Positions 8,600-17,710 of a stretch of 64,000 nt of DNA are shown here, piece by piece; the first letter of the stretch is position 1, and each line of letters opens with the position of its first letter. Under the pieces are notes generated by a model. The model was not told the DNA's origin and did no database searches. It was given only the letters and a program-made list of their open reading frames with translations. This stretch comes from Massilia sp. YIM B02443. GTDB taxonomy: Bacteria; Pseudomonadota; Gammaproteobacteria; Burkholderiales; Burkholderiaceae_D. The stretch spans positions 179,655 through 243,654 of the forward strand of contig NZ_JASNRA010000005.1 in the NCBI RefSeq assembly GCF_030411955.1, in the 5' to 3' direction. A program made the translations under genes and the position numbers.

Positions 8600-9067
8600 T
8601 CAGCCGATCACGAACAGCGGCTGGCCGAATTCGACCGGCTGGCCGTTTTCCACGAGGATCTTGGTGACAACGCCGGAGACGTCGGCGTCGATTTCATTCA
8701 GGAGCTTCATCGCTTCGATGATGCACAGGGTGTCGCCTTCCTTGATATTGGCGCCGACATCCACGAAGGCCGGAGCGCCCGGCGCCGACGAACGGTAGAA
8801 GGTGCCGACCATCGGCGACTTGACCACGTGGCCGGTCGGCTCGGCGGCGACGGCCGGGGCTGCAGCAGCGGCAGGGGCAGGTGCGGCGGCCGGGGCCGGC
8901 GCGGCGAATTGCTGCACGCCTTGCTGCGGCAGCATGACCATCTGATTCTGCGGGATTGCGGACGACTTGACGATGCGAACCTTGCTTTCGCCCTCGGTCA
9001 CTTCGAGTTCGGCGATGTCCGATTCAGCGACCAGGTCGATCAAGGTCTTGAGTTTTCGTAGATCCAT
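8600..9067 (-). CDS. accB: Acetyl-CoA carboxylase biotin carboxyl carrier protein
   Basis: AccB carries the biotin that shuttles CO2 between biotin carboxylase and carboxyltransferase. The 155-residue product has an N-terminal helical segment, an Ala/Pro-rich flexible linker (around residues 50-75) and the biotinyl domain with [10 protein letters not shown], whose Lys near residue 119 is biotinylated. It heads the accBC pair. A 92-base gap separates it from aroQ upstream and may hold its own promoter. Confidence 0.96.
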   Translation of the reverse strand: MDLRKLKTLIDLVAESDIAELEVTEGESKVRIVKSSAIPQNQMVMLPQQGVQQFAAPAPAAAPAPAAAAAPAVAAEPTGHVVKSPMVGTFYRSSAPGAPAFVDVGANIKEGDTLCIIEAMKLLNEIDADVSGVVTKILVENGQPVEFGQPLFVIG

Positions 9068-9159
9068 GTGAAACCCCTTGGAATTATTCGTTTTAGAGAG
9101 CAGGCCGGCGATGGAAATGCCGCACGGCCGCTGTTACATGAAGTTGACGTAGATTAACG

Positions 9160-9591
9160 CTATTTAAGTGCAAAGTCGATGGCAATCCGATATCCATCCG
9201 GCCCCAGTCCGCAGATCACGCCTTGCGCGATGCCGGATAAAAAGGAGTGATGCCGGAAGGATTCGCGGGCATGGATATTCGAGATATGCACTTCCACGAA
9301 CGGGATGGCCACCGAGGTGAATGCATCGCGCAGCGCTACGCTGGTATGGGTCAGGCCGCCAGGATTGATGACGATGAAATCCACGCCTTCTTCGCGAGCG
9401 GCGTGGATACGGTCGATCAGGGCTCCCTCATGGTTACTCTGGAAGCAGGCCAGCGTGGCGCCGGCTGCCTGGGCTTGTGCAACTGCTGCGTGCTCGATGT
9501 CGGCCAGCGTCGTGGTGCCGTACACCGCCGGCTCGCGCGTCCCCAGTAAATTGAGGTTGGGGCCGTTGAGCAGCAGTAGCTTTTTCGCCAT
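9160..9591 (-). CDS. aroQ: 3-dehydroquinate dehydratase, type II
   Basis: AroQ converts 3-dehydroquinate to 3-dehydroshikimate in the shikimate pathway. The 143-residue product starts [25 protein letters not shown] with the type II signature NGPNLNLLG. It also has [11 protein letters not shown] and the catalytic-loop [13 protein letters not shown] followed by EVHISN. I placed the start at 9591 because the family begins there. An upstream in-frame ATG at 9624 has AGGCGG before it and cannot be excluded. It precedes accB on the same strand, a conserved arrangement. Confidence 0.94.
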   Translation of the reverse strand: MAKKLLLLNGPNLNLLGTREPAVYGTTTLADIEHAAVAQAQAAGATLACFQSNHEGALIDRIHAAREEGVDFIVINPGGLTHTSVALRDAFTSVAIPFVEVHISNIHARESFRHHSFLSGIAQGVICGLGPDGYRIAIDFALK

Positions 9592-9747
9592 GGTGAGGAG
9601 TCTGGTTGCCCGAAAGTCAGGCATTGTGCCGCCTAGCTCGGCTGTTGGCAAGCAGTAAAATGACTGGTCGATAAGCGCACGATGACCGCAGTTACAATCG
9701 TACGGTCGTTCTTTTCACCCGCGCGCGGTGCTGCATCCGGCATGCCG

Positions 9748-10320
9748 TCAGCCCTTCAATTGGGCCAGGTCGGCGCGCAGTTCGTCGAACTTGAGCTTGC
9801 CGAGATAGGTCTTGATCACCTGGCCGTCGGCCCCGATCAATACCGTGAACGGCAAGCCGCCTTGTTTATTGCCCAGCTCGCGCGACAGCTCGGTGCCGCC
9901 CATGCCGCCCACGTACAGCGGGTAGGCGATCTTCAGCTTCTCGGCGAATTCGGACAGATTAGTCGGCGAATCGATGCCGATGCCGATCACATTGAAGCGC
10001 TTTTCGCCTTGGCGGCCGGCTTCTTCATCGGCCAGGTGCGACAGCTCCGGCATCTCCTGCACGCACGGCGTGCACCAGGTGGCCCAGAAGTTGACCAGCA
10101 GCGGCTTGCCTTTCCACTGGGCCAGCGCTTGCGGCTGGCCCTTCAGGTCATTGAGCGACTGGGCGTAGAACTTGTCGACCGCGCTGTGCGCCGCGCCGCC
10201 GGTATCGGCCATGGTGGTGGTGACCGGGGCCGGTTCCTTCTTGTTGATGGCGACGATCCCGCCCATCACGCCGAACAGGGCGGCAACCGCCACGTAGGCG
10301 GCCAGGTGTTTCTTGTTCAT
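9748..10320 (-). CDS. TlpA-like periplasmic thiol-disulfide oxidoreductase
   Basis: The 190-residue protein has an N-terminal membrane anchor (residues 5-25) followed by a thioredoxin fold. The redox site is WCTPC (around residues 84-88) within NFWATWCTPCVQEMPEL. This resembles TlpA/ResA proteins that reduce periplasmic disulfides, often for cytochrome c maturation. The substrate is not evident from the neighbourhood. It lies 18 bases after the hypothetical gene on the same strand, so the two may form an operon. Confidence 0.88.
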   Translation of the reverse strand: MNKKHLAAYVAVAALFGVMGGIVAINKKEPAPVTTTMADTGGAAHSAVDKFYAQSLNDLKGQPQALAQWKGKPLLVNFWATWCTPCVQEMPELSHLADEEAGRQGEKRFNVIGIGIDSPTNLSEFAEKLKIAYPLYVGGMGGTELSRELGNKQGGLPFTVLIGADGQVIKTYLGKLKFDELRADLAQLKG

Positions 10321-10338
10321 GTTGTTAACAGAAGCTTG

Positions 10339-10968
10339 TTATTGGTCTTGCGCCGCCTCGGCGGCGATCAGGGCGCGCAGGCCGGCGGCGTCGAGGCGCT
10401 GCGGGCGGCCGTCGGCGCGCGGTTTCAGGGCGCCGCGCAGGTCCTGGTATTCATACAGTTCCGCATGCACCATCTCTTTCATCCACGGAAAGCTCACCGT
10501 CTCGACCGGCGCATGGCGACCGCCCTTGAAATGCGGGGTTTCCGAGATGTCGATATTAACATTGCGGTTCAATAAATAGATCTGGACTTCCTTGGCGCTG
10601 TCGGCGAACAGCTGCAGGTGGATGTCGTCGTGCTCGCCCGCGGTGCCGTTCAGCACGGCGCCGGTGATGTAGGGATTGAAGTCCGACAGCGCTTCCATCA
10701 CCGCCAGCGCGGTCTCGCGCAGGTGCAGCAGCCGCTCGGCATGGGCGGCGCCGCCGAACAGGGCCTGGTACTTGCGCACCTCGTCCTCGATCTGGACGTC
10801 GTCCGGCATCATGTTCGGTTTCGGTTGATCGACGCCCAGCACCTGGCGGGCCGCCTTGCGGCGGGCGGTGCCGTAGTCGGCGCCGTCCTGGGCGATCATG
10901 CGCGCAGCGACGAGAGCGATCTCGGCGCGCAACTGGAGGAGATCGTTGTTCTGGTTCGGCATCATCAT
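10339..10968 (-). CDS. Conserved hypothetical protein, divergent from mpl
   Basis: I do not recognise a named family. The 209-residue product has a helical N-terminal half (LRAEIALVAARMIAQDG) and an alpha/beta centre with TGAVLNGTAGEHDDIHLQLF, loosely like a nucleotidyltransferase fold (G-x-LNGTA then D-x-H). The end is charged. Three consecutive ATG codons could start it; I used 10968, and a longer frame reaches 11049. It is transcribed away from mpl, sharing about 110 bases of upstream sequence, and toward the TlpA-like gene. The nucleotidyltransferase idea is tentative. Confidence 0.65.
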   Translation of the reverse strand: MMMPNQNNDLLQLRAEIALVAARMIAQDGADYGTARRKAARQVLGVDQPKPNMMPDDVQIEDEVRKYQALFGGAAHAERLLHLRETALAVMEALSDFNPYITGAVLNGTAGEHDDIHLQLFADSAKEVQIYLLNRNVNIDISETPHFKGGRHAPVETVSFPWMKEMVHAELYEYQDLRGALKPRADGRPQRLDAAGLRALIAAEAAQDQ

Positions 10969-11077
10969 GCCGTGATCATACTCTGAACGGAAAAAGCCGG
11001 CGGCTCGGGTAAAATCGCGTATTCGCGCGTTTACATGACGCACTGACATTTCCTCTTTACTAGTATTCGTTCATCCC

Positions 11078-12451
11078 ATGCACATCCATATTCTCGGCAT
11101 CTGCGGCACCTTCATGGGCGGCCTGGCGGTCCTGGCCAAGGAAGCCGGCCACCGCGTGACCGGTTGCGACGCCAACGTCTATCCTCCGATGAGCACCCAG
11201 CTGGAAGCCCAGGGAATCGAGCTGATCCAGGGCTACGGCCCGGAGCAGGTAGCGCTGAACCCGGATTTATATGTGGTCGGCAATGTCATGACGCGCGGGA
11301 ATCCGCTGATCGAAGAGATCCTGAACCGCGGCTTGCCGTACGTGTCGGGGCCGCAGTGGATCGGTGAACATATTTTGCGTAATAAATGGGTGCTGGCCGT
11401 GGCCGGCACGCACGGCAAGACCACAACCACCTCGATGCTGGCCTGGATCCTGGAAGACGCGGGTTATTCGCCCGGCTTCCTGATCGGCGGCGTGCCGATG
11501 AACTTCGGCGTCTCGGCGCGCCTGCATGGCGACCAGGAATCGGACTTCTTCGTCATCGAAGCGGACGAGTACGACACCGCCTTTTTTGACAAGCGCAGCA
11601 AGTTCGTGCACTACCACGCCAAGACCGCGGTGCTGAACAACCTGGAATACGACCACGCCGACATCTTCCCGGACATCGGCGCCATCGAGACCCAGTTCCA
11701 CCACCTGGTGCGCACCGTGCCGGGCGTCGGCCGCCTGGTGGTGAATGGCGACGAAGCCTCTTTGGGGCGCGTGCTCAAGCGCGGCTGCTGGAGCGAGAAG
11801 GAGTCGTTTGGCTCGGCCGAGGGCGTGGACTGGGCCATGGTCGAGCATCCTGGCGGCAGCGCCTTCGACGTGGTGTTCAATCATGAAGTCCAGGGCACCG
11901 TGCACTGGGAACTGACCGGCAAGCACAACCGCTCGAACGCGCTGGCCGCGATCGCCGCCGCGCGCCACGTCGGCGTGCCGGTGGCCCAGGCGATCGAATC
12001 GCTGGGACGCTTCCAGAACGTCAAGCGGCGCATGGAAGTGCGCGGCAGCGTCAACGGCATCACCGTGTACGACGACTTCGCCCACCATCCGACCGCGATC
12101 GCCACCACCGTCGGCGGCCTGCGCCAGAAGATCGGCACTGGCCCGGGCCGCATCCTGGCCGTGCTCGAACCGCGTTCGAACACCATGAAGCTGGGCGCGA
12201 TGAAGGATGCGCTGCCGGGCAGCCTCAAGGATGCCGACCTGGTGTTCGGCTTCGGCAGCCAGCAGGCGCTGGGCTGGTCGCTGGCCGACGCCTTCAAGCC
12301 GATGGGCGCCATCGCCCACAGCTTCGACCAGATCGACTATATGGTGCAGGCCATCGTGCAGCAGGCCCAGCCGGGTGACCACATCCTGGTGATGAGCAAT
12401 GGCGGCTTTGGCGGCGTGCACCAGAAACTGCTGGACGCGCTGGCGCAATGA
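11078..12451 (+). CDS. mpl: UDP-MurNAc:L-Ala-gamma-D-Glu-meso-DAP ligase
   Basis: Mpl recycles the murein tripeptide by joining it to UDP-N-acetylmuramate, bypassing MurC-MurD-MurE. The 457-residue protein has the Mur-ligase layout: the N-terminal HILGICGTFMGGLAVLAKE segment characteristic of Mpl, the ATP loop GTHGKTTTT near residue 110, EADEYDTAFFDKRSKFVHY, and the C-terminal domain with YDDFAHHPTAI. The stop overlaps the next gene's start (ATGA), so mpl, the esterase and ubiC are probably one operon. Confidence 0.95.
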   Translation: MHIHILGICGTFMGGLAVLAKEAGHRVTGCDANVYPPMSTQLEAQGIELIQGYGPEQVALNPDLYVVGNVMTRGNPLIEEILNRGLPYVSGPQWIGEHILRNKWVLAVAGTHGKTTTTSMLAWILEDAGYSPGFLIGGVPMNFGVSARLHGDQESDFFVIEADEYDTAFFDKRSKFVHYHAKTAVLNNLEYDHADIFPDIGAIETQFHHLVRTVPGVGRLVVNGDEASLGRVLKRGCWSEKESFGSAEGVDWAMVEHPGGSAFDVVFNHEVQGTVHWELTGKHNRSNALAAIAAARHVGVPVAQAIESLGRFQNVKRRMEVRGSVNGITVYDDFAHHPTAIATTVGGLRQKIGTGPGRILAVLEPRSNTMKLGAMKDALPGSLKDADLVFGFGSQQALGWSLADAFKPMGAIAHSFDQIDYMVQAIVQQAQPGDHILVMSNGGFGGVHQKLLDALAQ

Positions 12452-13035
12452 CGGCAAGTCCGTATCTGTTGTATCTGCACGGCTTTCGTTCGTCGCCGTC
12501 TTCGTTCAAGGCGCGCGTGGTGCAGGACTGGCTGGAGCGGGCGGGGCAGGGCGGACGACTGATCTGCCCGCAGCTGCCGGCCTCGCCCAAGGCGGCGATC
12601 GCACTGGCGTTGGACCTGGCCGAACACCATGCCCCCGGCAATCTCGCCATCGTGGGTTCGTCGCTGGGCGGCTTTTATGCCACCTGGCTGGCCGAACGCC
12701 TCGGCGTGCGCGCGGTGCTGGTCAATCCCGCGGTCGACCCGACCGCCAAGCTGGACCAGCACGTCGGCGTGACCACCAACTGGCACTCGGACGAACCGTT
12801 CGAATTCCGCCAGGAATACATCGGCGAGCTGGAAGCGTTGAAGGTGGCGCGCATCACGCGTCCCGAGCGCTATTTCCTGTTGGCGGCGACCGGCGACGAA
12901 GTGCTGGATTATCGCGACATGGTGGCCCATTACGATGGCGCGCGCCAGCACGTGATCGACGGCAGCGACCATGCGATCTCCGAATTCCCGCAGTATGTGG
13001 ACCAGGTGCTGGCGTTTTGCGGATTCCAGCGGTGA
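12448..13035 (+). CDS. yqiA: YqiA/YcfP-type alpha/beta hydrolase (esterase)
   Basis: The 195-residue protein is an alpha/beta hydrolase with an oxyanion-type start YLLYLHGFRSSP and the nucleophile elbow GSSLGGFYA (Ser near residue 72). A late Asp (GDEVLDY) and His (GSDHAISEF) would complete the triad. E. coli YqiA hydrolyses short acyl esters; the natural substrate is not known. Its start overlaps the mpl stop by four bases and its stop overlaps the GTG start of ubiC. Confidence 0.85.
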   Translation: MTASPYLLYLHGFRSSPSSFKARVVQDWLERAGQGGRLICPQLPASPKAAIALALDLAEHHAPGNLAIVGSSLGGFYATWLAERLGVRAVLVNPAVDPTAKLDQHVGVTTNWHSDEPFEFRQEYIGELEALKVARITRPERYFLLAATGDEVLDYRDMVAHYDGARQHVIDGSDHAISEFPQYVDQVLAFCGFQR

Positions 13036-13631
13036 CCGGCGCGGCAGTGGCAACCCGCAACGCGTCGCTGCGCATGGCCGCATGGCAGCCGCACGCGCGC
13101 GCGGTGCGCGCGCCGGCGCGGATGCACGACTGGCTGGTCACGCCCGGTTCGCTGACGGCGCGCCTGGTGGCGAGCAGCGAACAGTTCCGCGTGCGCCGGG
13201 TGCACCAGCGCGGCGCCCCGTGCCTGGCGGACGAAGCGGCGGCGATCGGCCTGGCGCGGCCGCAGCGGGTCTGGGAGCGCGAAGTGCTGCTCATGTGCGA
13301 CGGCAAGCCGGCAGTGTTCGGCCACACCGTGGTGCCGCTAAGTGCCACCGCCAGTGATTGGCCGCTGTTCTCGGCGCTGGGCGAACGCTCGCTGGGCAGC
13401 ACGCTGTTCTACGATCCGCTGGTACGGCGCGGTCAGCTTGAATTCGCGCGCCTGGGCCCGGAACATCCACTGGCGCGGCGCGTGCGCGCGCTCACGGGTG
13501 CGAACGAACCCATTTATTACGCGCGGCGCTGTGTCTATCGCCGCCGTCAAGGCCTGCTCCTGGTCACCGAGGTATTCTTGCCTGCGGTGCTGGGCCTGGA
13601 GACGGCCGCAACCATGAAGAACACAACATAA
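13032..13631 (+). CDS. ubiC: Chorismate-pyruvate lyase
   Basis: UbiC removes pyruvate from chorismate to give 4-hydroxybenzoate, the first committed step of ubiquinone synthesis. The 199-residue frame contains WLVTPGSLTARL, REVLLMCDGKPAVFGHTVVP and the later RRCVYRRRQGLLLVTEVFLP segment typical of the family. I start it at the GTG (13032) that overlaps the preceding stop as GTGA. An internal ATG at 13074 is the alternative. Much longer frames starting further upstream would overlap yqiA and are not real. Confidence 0.87.
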   Translation: MTGAAVATRNASLRMAAWQPHARAVRAPARMHDWLVTPGSLTARLVASSEQFRVRRVHQRGAPCLADEAAAIGLARPQRVWEREVLLMCDGKPAVFGHTVVPLSATASDWPLFSALGERSLGSTLFYDPLVRRGQLEFARLGPEHPLARRVRALTGANEPIYYARRCVYRRRQGLLLVTEVFLPAVLGLETAATMKNTT

Positions 13632-13632
13632 T

Positions 13633-15675
13633 ATGAACGTATTTTTTGAGGAATCGGGCGACTTCAAGGTCGGCGTGGTGCTGTCGCAGGCCGGTGAAGC
13701 CTACCAGGTGGAGATGCCGAGCGGTAAGCGCACCAAGGTCAAGACGCGCGACGTGCTGCTGCAGTTCGACAAGCCCGAGCCGCAGGCGCTGCTGGACGCG
13801 GCCAAGGCCATCGCCGCGGACGTCGATCTCGACTTCCTGTGGGAAGTCGCCGGCCAGGAAGAATTCGGCTTCGCCGAACTGGGCGCCGAATACTTCGGCC
13901 ACGCGCCGCTGCCGCACGAGGCTGCCGGTCTGGTGCTGTCCCTGCACGGTTCCCCGATCTATTTCTACAAGAAGGGCCGTGGCCGCTACAAGGCGGCGCC
14001 AGAACAGTCGCTGAAAGCGGCGATGGCCGGCATCGAAAAGAAAAAGCAGCAGGCCATCATCCAGGCCGGCTATGTCGACGAGCTGAAGAACGGCAAGCTG
14101 CCGCAGGCGATGAGCGCGATCGTGCAGCAGCTGCTGTTCAAGCCGGACAAGAACACCATCGAATACAAGGCGCTGGAAGCGGCGGCCGACGAGCTGCAGA
14201 CCACCGCGCCGCGCCTGATGCTGAACGTCGGCGGGCTGGCCTCGCCGAAAGAGCTGCACATGAGCCGCTTCCTGTTCGAGCACTTCCCGCGCGGCGCCGG
14301 TTTCGCGCCGGTCGAGATCCCGCAGGCGCCCGCCGACTTGCCGCTGGCCGAGGTCGCCGCGTTCTCGATCGACGACGTCACCACCACCGAGATCGACGAT
14401 GCGTTCTCGGTCGTGAAACTGGACGACGGCACCGTGCGCGTCGGCATCCACATCGCGGCGCCGGGCCTGGGCATCCGTCCCGACGACGCCATCGACAAGA
14501 TCGCGCGCGCGCGCATGTCCACCGTGTATATGCCGGGCGACAAGATCACCATGCTGCCGGACGACGTCGTCAATGCCTTCACGCTGGCCGAGGGCAACGA
14601 TTGCCCGGCGCTGTCGCTGTACGCGGTGCTCAATCCGGCCGACTGGAGCGTCATTTCCACGGTCACCCGCGCCGAGCGCGTGCCGGTGAAGAACAACCTG
14701 CGCCACAACGACCTGGACGACCTGGTCAACGAAGAAACCCTGGCCAGCGGCGTGGGCGACTATCCGCACAAGGAAGAGCTGGGCCTGCTGTGGCAGTGGG
14801 CGCTGCAGCTGGAAGCGGGCCGCATGAAGAAGCGCGAGGCGTTCGGCCTCAAGCCCGAGCAAGCGAATCGCGTCGACTTCAACTTCTATGTCGACGACGA
14901 CGTGGTCAGCATCGTGCGCCGCAAGCGCGGCGCGCCGCTGGACAAGATCGTCGCCGAGCTGATGATCTTCGCCAACAGCACCTGGGGCAAGCTGCTGCAC
15001 GACTCGGGCGTGCCGGGTATTTATCGTTCGCAAGGCCCGGGCGCCGGCGGCTGGGCCGCCAAGATGCAGGTGCGCATGGTCACGCACGCGGCGCCGCACC
15101 AGGGCCTCGGTGTCGATCAATATGCGTGGAGCACCTCGCCGCTGCGCCGCTACACCGATTTGGTCAACCAGTGGCAGATCCTGGCCGCGGCCTCGCACGG
15201 CGTGACCGCGCCGCTGGTGGCGCCGTTCAAGCATCGCGATGCGACGCTGTTCGCGATCGTCTCCAGCTTCGACGCGGCGTACTCGGCCTATAACGACTTC
15301 CAGCAGAACATGGAGCGTTACTGGTGCCTGCGCTGGCTGGGGCAGGAACGGGTCAAGCAGGTCGAGGCCGTGGTGCTGAAGGACGAGATCGTGCGCCTGG
15401 CGGATATTCCGCTGGTGGTGCGTCTGCCGGGCATGCAATCGGTGGCGCGCGGGGCGCAGGTCAAGCTCGACATCGTGCGTTGGGACGAGATCGACCTGAC
15501 GCTGGAAGCGCGCCTGCTCGAAGTGGCGGCGGTGGAGCCGGATGCGTCGCTCGATTATGAAGAAGAGGCGGACACGGGCGAAGCGGCCGTGGCCGAAGTG
15601 GTCGAGGCGGAAGGCGCCGTGGCTGCGGTCGATACGGGCGATGCGCCGCAGCCGGCGCCGGCGTCGGCGCAATAG
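13633..15675 (+). CDS. RNase II-family (RNB domain) exoribonuclease
   Basis: The 680-residue protein has the RNB catalytic domain of 3'-5' exoribonucleases. The metal-binding stretch is SIDDVTTTEIDDAFSV near residues 246-261, whose acidic residues coordinate magnesium. The C-terminal part of the domain has SPLRRYTDLVNQW. The N-terminal region is shorter than in RNase R, and the C-terminus ends in an acidic Ala/Glu-rich tail rather than a basic one. It is probably an RNB enzyme of the kind found beside ubiC in Burkholderiales. I give no rnb or rnr symbol because orthology is unclear. Confidence 0.88.
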   Translation: MNVFFEESGDFKVGVVLSQAGEAYQVEMPSGKRTKVKTRDVLLQFDKPEPQALLDAAKAIAADVDLDFLWEVAGQEEFGFAELGAEYFGHAPLPHEAAGLVLSLHGSPIYFYKKGRGRYKAAPEQSLKAAMAGIEKKKQQAIIQAGYVDELKNGKLPQAMSAIVQQLLFKPDKNTIEYKALEAAADELQTTAPRLMLNVGGLASPKELHMSRFLFEHFPRGAGFAPVEIPQAPADLPLAEVAAFSIDDVTTTEIDDAFSVVKLDDGTVRVGIHIAAPGLGIRPDDAIDKIARARMSTVYMPGDKITMLPDDVVNAFTLAEGNDCPALSLYAVLNPADWSVISTVTRAERVPVKNNLRHNDLDDLVNEETLASGVGDYPHKEELGLLWQWALQLEAGRMKKREAFGLKPEQANRVDFNFYVDDDVVSIVRRKRGAPLDKIVAELMIFANSTWGKLLHDSGVPGIYRSQGPGAGGWAAKMQVRMVTHAAPHQGLGVDQYAWSTSPLRRYTDLVNQWQILAAASHGVTAPLVAPFKHRDATLFAIVSSFDAAYSAYNDFQQNMERYWCLRWLGQERVKQVEAVVLKDEIVRLADIPLVVRLPGMQSVARGAQVKLDIVRWDEIDLTLEARLLEVAAVEPDASLDYEEEADTGEAAVAEVVEAEGAVAAVDTGDAPQPAPASAQ

Positions 15676-15694
15676 ATTCCCGCTGTGCGGGAAT
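15676..15694 (+). other. Hairpin directly after the RNB gene stop
   Basis: An 8-bp stem ATTCCCGC/GCGGGAAT (15676-15683/15687-15694) begins at the base after the stop codon. There is no T run, so it may be a transcript 3'-end stem or part of the adjacent repeat element. Confidence 0.4.
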
Positions 15695-15708
15695 AGATAG
15701 AAGCACAA

Positions 15709-15825
15709 AACTTGGGTCCCCGCCTGCGCGGGGATGACGGTCTTGAGGTCGGTAGCAAATGGTAGAGCCAACTTTGATTCCGCTACCCTCAGCACGTCAT
15801 CCCCGCGAAGGCGGGGACCCAAGTT
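15709..15825. repeat. 117-bp palindromic intergenic repeat element
   Basis: Two 31-base arms (15709-15739 and 15795-15825) match as inverted repeats at 30 of 31 positions, with the core GGGTCCCCGCC...GGCGGGGACCC. A nested inverted repeat GGTAGC/GCTACC (15751-15756/15782-15787) lies between them. This is the form of a REP or MITE-like element. It has no coding capacity. Confidence 0.8.
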
Positions 15826-15995
15826 CCCCTCCGAAGTCGCAACCGCGTACTTCATAAGATCACTCCAACAACACCTCTTATCGAACACACCACGTTCTGT
15901 TGCACCCGTGCAGCCAAGCTCCCTCATCCGTTCCCGCCGGGTTAGAATGCCCAGATTCACTTAGATTCCAGCAGCCCCCCGGCCACCCGCAGCGC

Positions 15996-16880
15996 GTGAA
16001 GTATTCCCGACAAAACCGTCCCATGATGATCGCCCTGGCCGTATCGGTGGCCGCGCATGCATTGCTGTTGGCGATCCGTTTCGCCGCGCCGGACGCCTTC
16101 CGCCAGCAGCCGGCCGATCCCGGCCTGGAAGTGGTGCTGGTCAACGCCAAACACCAGAAAGCCCCGGCCAAGGCCGACGCCCTGGCCCAGGCCAACCTGG
16201 ATGGCGGCGGCAGCGCCGAGAAGGGCCGCGCCAAATCACCGCTGCCCGACCTGCGCAAGGTCGAGGACGGCGACAGCATCAAGGCGCTGCAGCGCCGCAT
16301 CGCGGAGCTGGAACAGCAGCAACAGGACGTGCTGACCAAGGCGCGCCGCTCGCAGTTCACCGCGCCGCCGAACGCCGAAAAGGAAAAGCCCGACCCGGCC
16401 CGCACCGGCAACGACAACCTCGACAGCACGCGCGCCATTTCGCGCAGCGCGGCCGAGATCTTCCAGCGCATCGAAGAAGAAAACCGCCGCCCCAAGCGCA
16501 CCCAGATCACGCCGAGCACGCGCCAGGTCGGCTACGCGCTGTACTACAAGGCGATGCAGAAGCGCATCGAGGAAGTCGGCACCCTGAACTTCCCGCAGCA
16601 GGCCGGGCGCAAGCTGTACGGCGACTTGGTGGTCTATATCCCGGTGTTCCAGGACGGCACGCTGTACCTGAACGATGGCGGCCCGCGCATCGAGCGCAGC
16701 TCGGGCAACCCGGCGCTGGACAAGGCCGCGCTCGAGATCGTCCGGCGCTCGGCGCCGTTCGGCGCCTTCCCGGCGAACATGCGCTCGAAAGGCAAGGATG
16801 ACCTGTGGGAAGTGTTCACCCGTTTCAGCTTTACCCGCGAGGACAAGATGCAGGCAACCCTGGGCGAAGGCGCCCCATGA
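15996..16880 (+). CDS. TonB-family energy transducer-like protein
   Basis: The 294-residue protein has one N-terminal membrane helix (around residues 10-30, [16 protein letters not shown]), a periplasmic region with a coiled-coil segment ([16 protein letters not shown]) and a C-terminal TonB-like domain from about residue 200 ([20 protein letters not shown]). Such proteins pass proton-motive force to outer-membrane receptors, but no exbB or exbD is adjacent, so this role is not shown. I chose the GTG at 15996; ATG at 16023 is the alternative. The stop overlaps the aroE start (ATGA). Confidence 0.8.
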   Translation: MKYSRQNRPMMIALAVSVAAHALLLAIRFAAPDAFRQQPADPGLEVVLVNAKHQKAPAKADALAQANLDGGGSAEKGRAKSPLPDLRKVEDGDSIKALQRRIAELEQQQQDVLTKARRSQFTAPPNAEKEKPDPARTGNDNLDSTRAISRSAAEIFQRIEEENRRPKRTQITPSTRQVGYALYYKAMQKRIEEVGTLNFPQQAGRKLYGDLVVYIPVFQDGTLYLNDGGPRIERSSGNPALDKAALEIVRRSAPFGAFPANMRSKGKDDLWEVFTRFSFTREDKMQATLGEGAP

Positions 16881-17701
16881 ACCGAGCCGACCGCTACTGC
16901 GTCATCGGCAACCCGATCGCCCACAGTAAATCGCCCCTGATCCACGCCGCTTTCGCCGCCGCCACCGGGCAAGCCCTGCAGTATGATCGTTGCCTGGCCC
17001 CGCTCGACGGCTTCGAAGCCACCATGCGCGGCCTGATCGACCAGGGCTACCGGGGCGCCAACGTCACGGTGCCGTTCAAGCTGGAAGCGGCGCGTCTTGC
17101 CACGCGTTTGGCGCCGCGCGCGCAAGCTGCCGGCGCCGTCAACACCCTGATCTTCGCCGATGGCGAGATCGTCGGCGACAACACCGACGGCCCCGGCCTG
17201 GTGGCCGACATCGTGCGCAACGCCGGCGTGGCGCTGCAAGACAAACGCATCCTGCTGCTGGGCGCCGGCGGCGCCGCGCGCGGTGCGCTGCTGCCGTTGC
17301 TGCTGCAGAATCCGCGCCAGATCGTGATCGCCAACCGCACCCTGGCCACGGCCGAGAAGCTGGTGCGGGACTTCGCCGCACATGCGACCAAGCTGGCGGT
17401 CAGCGGTTTTGCCGACATCGAGGGCGGCTTCGACGTCGTCATCAATGCCACGTCCAGCAGCCTGGCCGCCGACGTGCCGCCGATCCCAACCTCGGTGTTT
17501 CACCCAGGCACGCTCGCTTTGGATATGATGTACGGAAATAAACCGACCGTGTTCATGGATTTCGCAGCCAGCCACGGCGCCGCCGTGCGCGACGGCCTGG
17601 GCATGCTGGTAGAACAGGCCGCCGAAGCCTTCGCCCTGTGGCGCGGCGTACGGCCCGACACGGCGCCGGTGCTGGCGGCAATGCGGCAACCACAACAATA
17701 A
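16877..17701 (+). CDS. aroE: Shikimate dehydrogenase (NADP+)
   Basis: AroE reduces 3-dehydroshikimate to shikimate with NADPH. The 274-residue protein has the substrate-binding start [16 protein letters not shown], the NVTVPFK motif with the catalytic Lys, [10 protein letters not shown], and the nucleotide-binding loop [12 protein letters not shown]. The start at 16877 overlaps the stop of the TonB-like gene. A longer frame upstream overlaps that gene and lacks family similarity. mtgA follows after nine bases, so the three genes may be cotranscribed. Confidence 0.95.
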   Translation: MNRADRYCVIGNPIAHSKSPLIHAAFAAATGQALQYDRCLAPLDGFEATMRGLIDQGYRGANVTVPFKLEAARLATRLAPRAQAAGAVNTLIFADGEIVGDNTDGPGLVADIVRNAGVALQDKRILLLGAGGAARGALLPLLLQNPRQIVIANRTLATAEKLVRDFAAHATKLAVSGFADIEGGFDVVINATSSSLAADVPPIPTSVFHPGTLALDMMYGNKPTVFMDFAASHGAAVRDGLGMLVEQAAEAFALWRGVRPDTAPVLAAMRQPQQ

Positions 17702-17710
17702 GACGAAGGC

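Noticed and set aside
12399..13631. 410-residue version of ubiC
   Set aside because: The first 211 residues are an out-of-frame reading of yqiA. The true start is the GTG overlapping the yqiA stop.
13564..15960. 798-residue minus-strand ORF opposite the RNB ribonuclease gene
   Set aside because: It is an antisense shadow in high-GC DNA. The plus-strand frame has clear RNB motifs and the antisense translation is His/Arg/Gln-rich with no recognisable domain.
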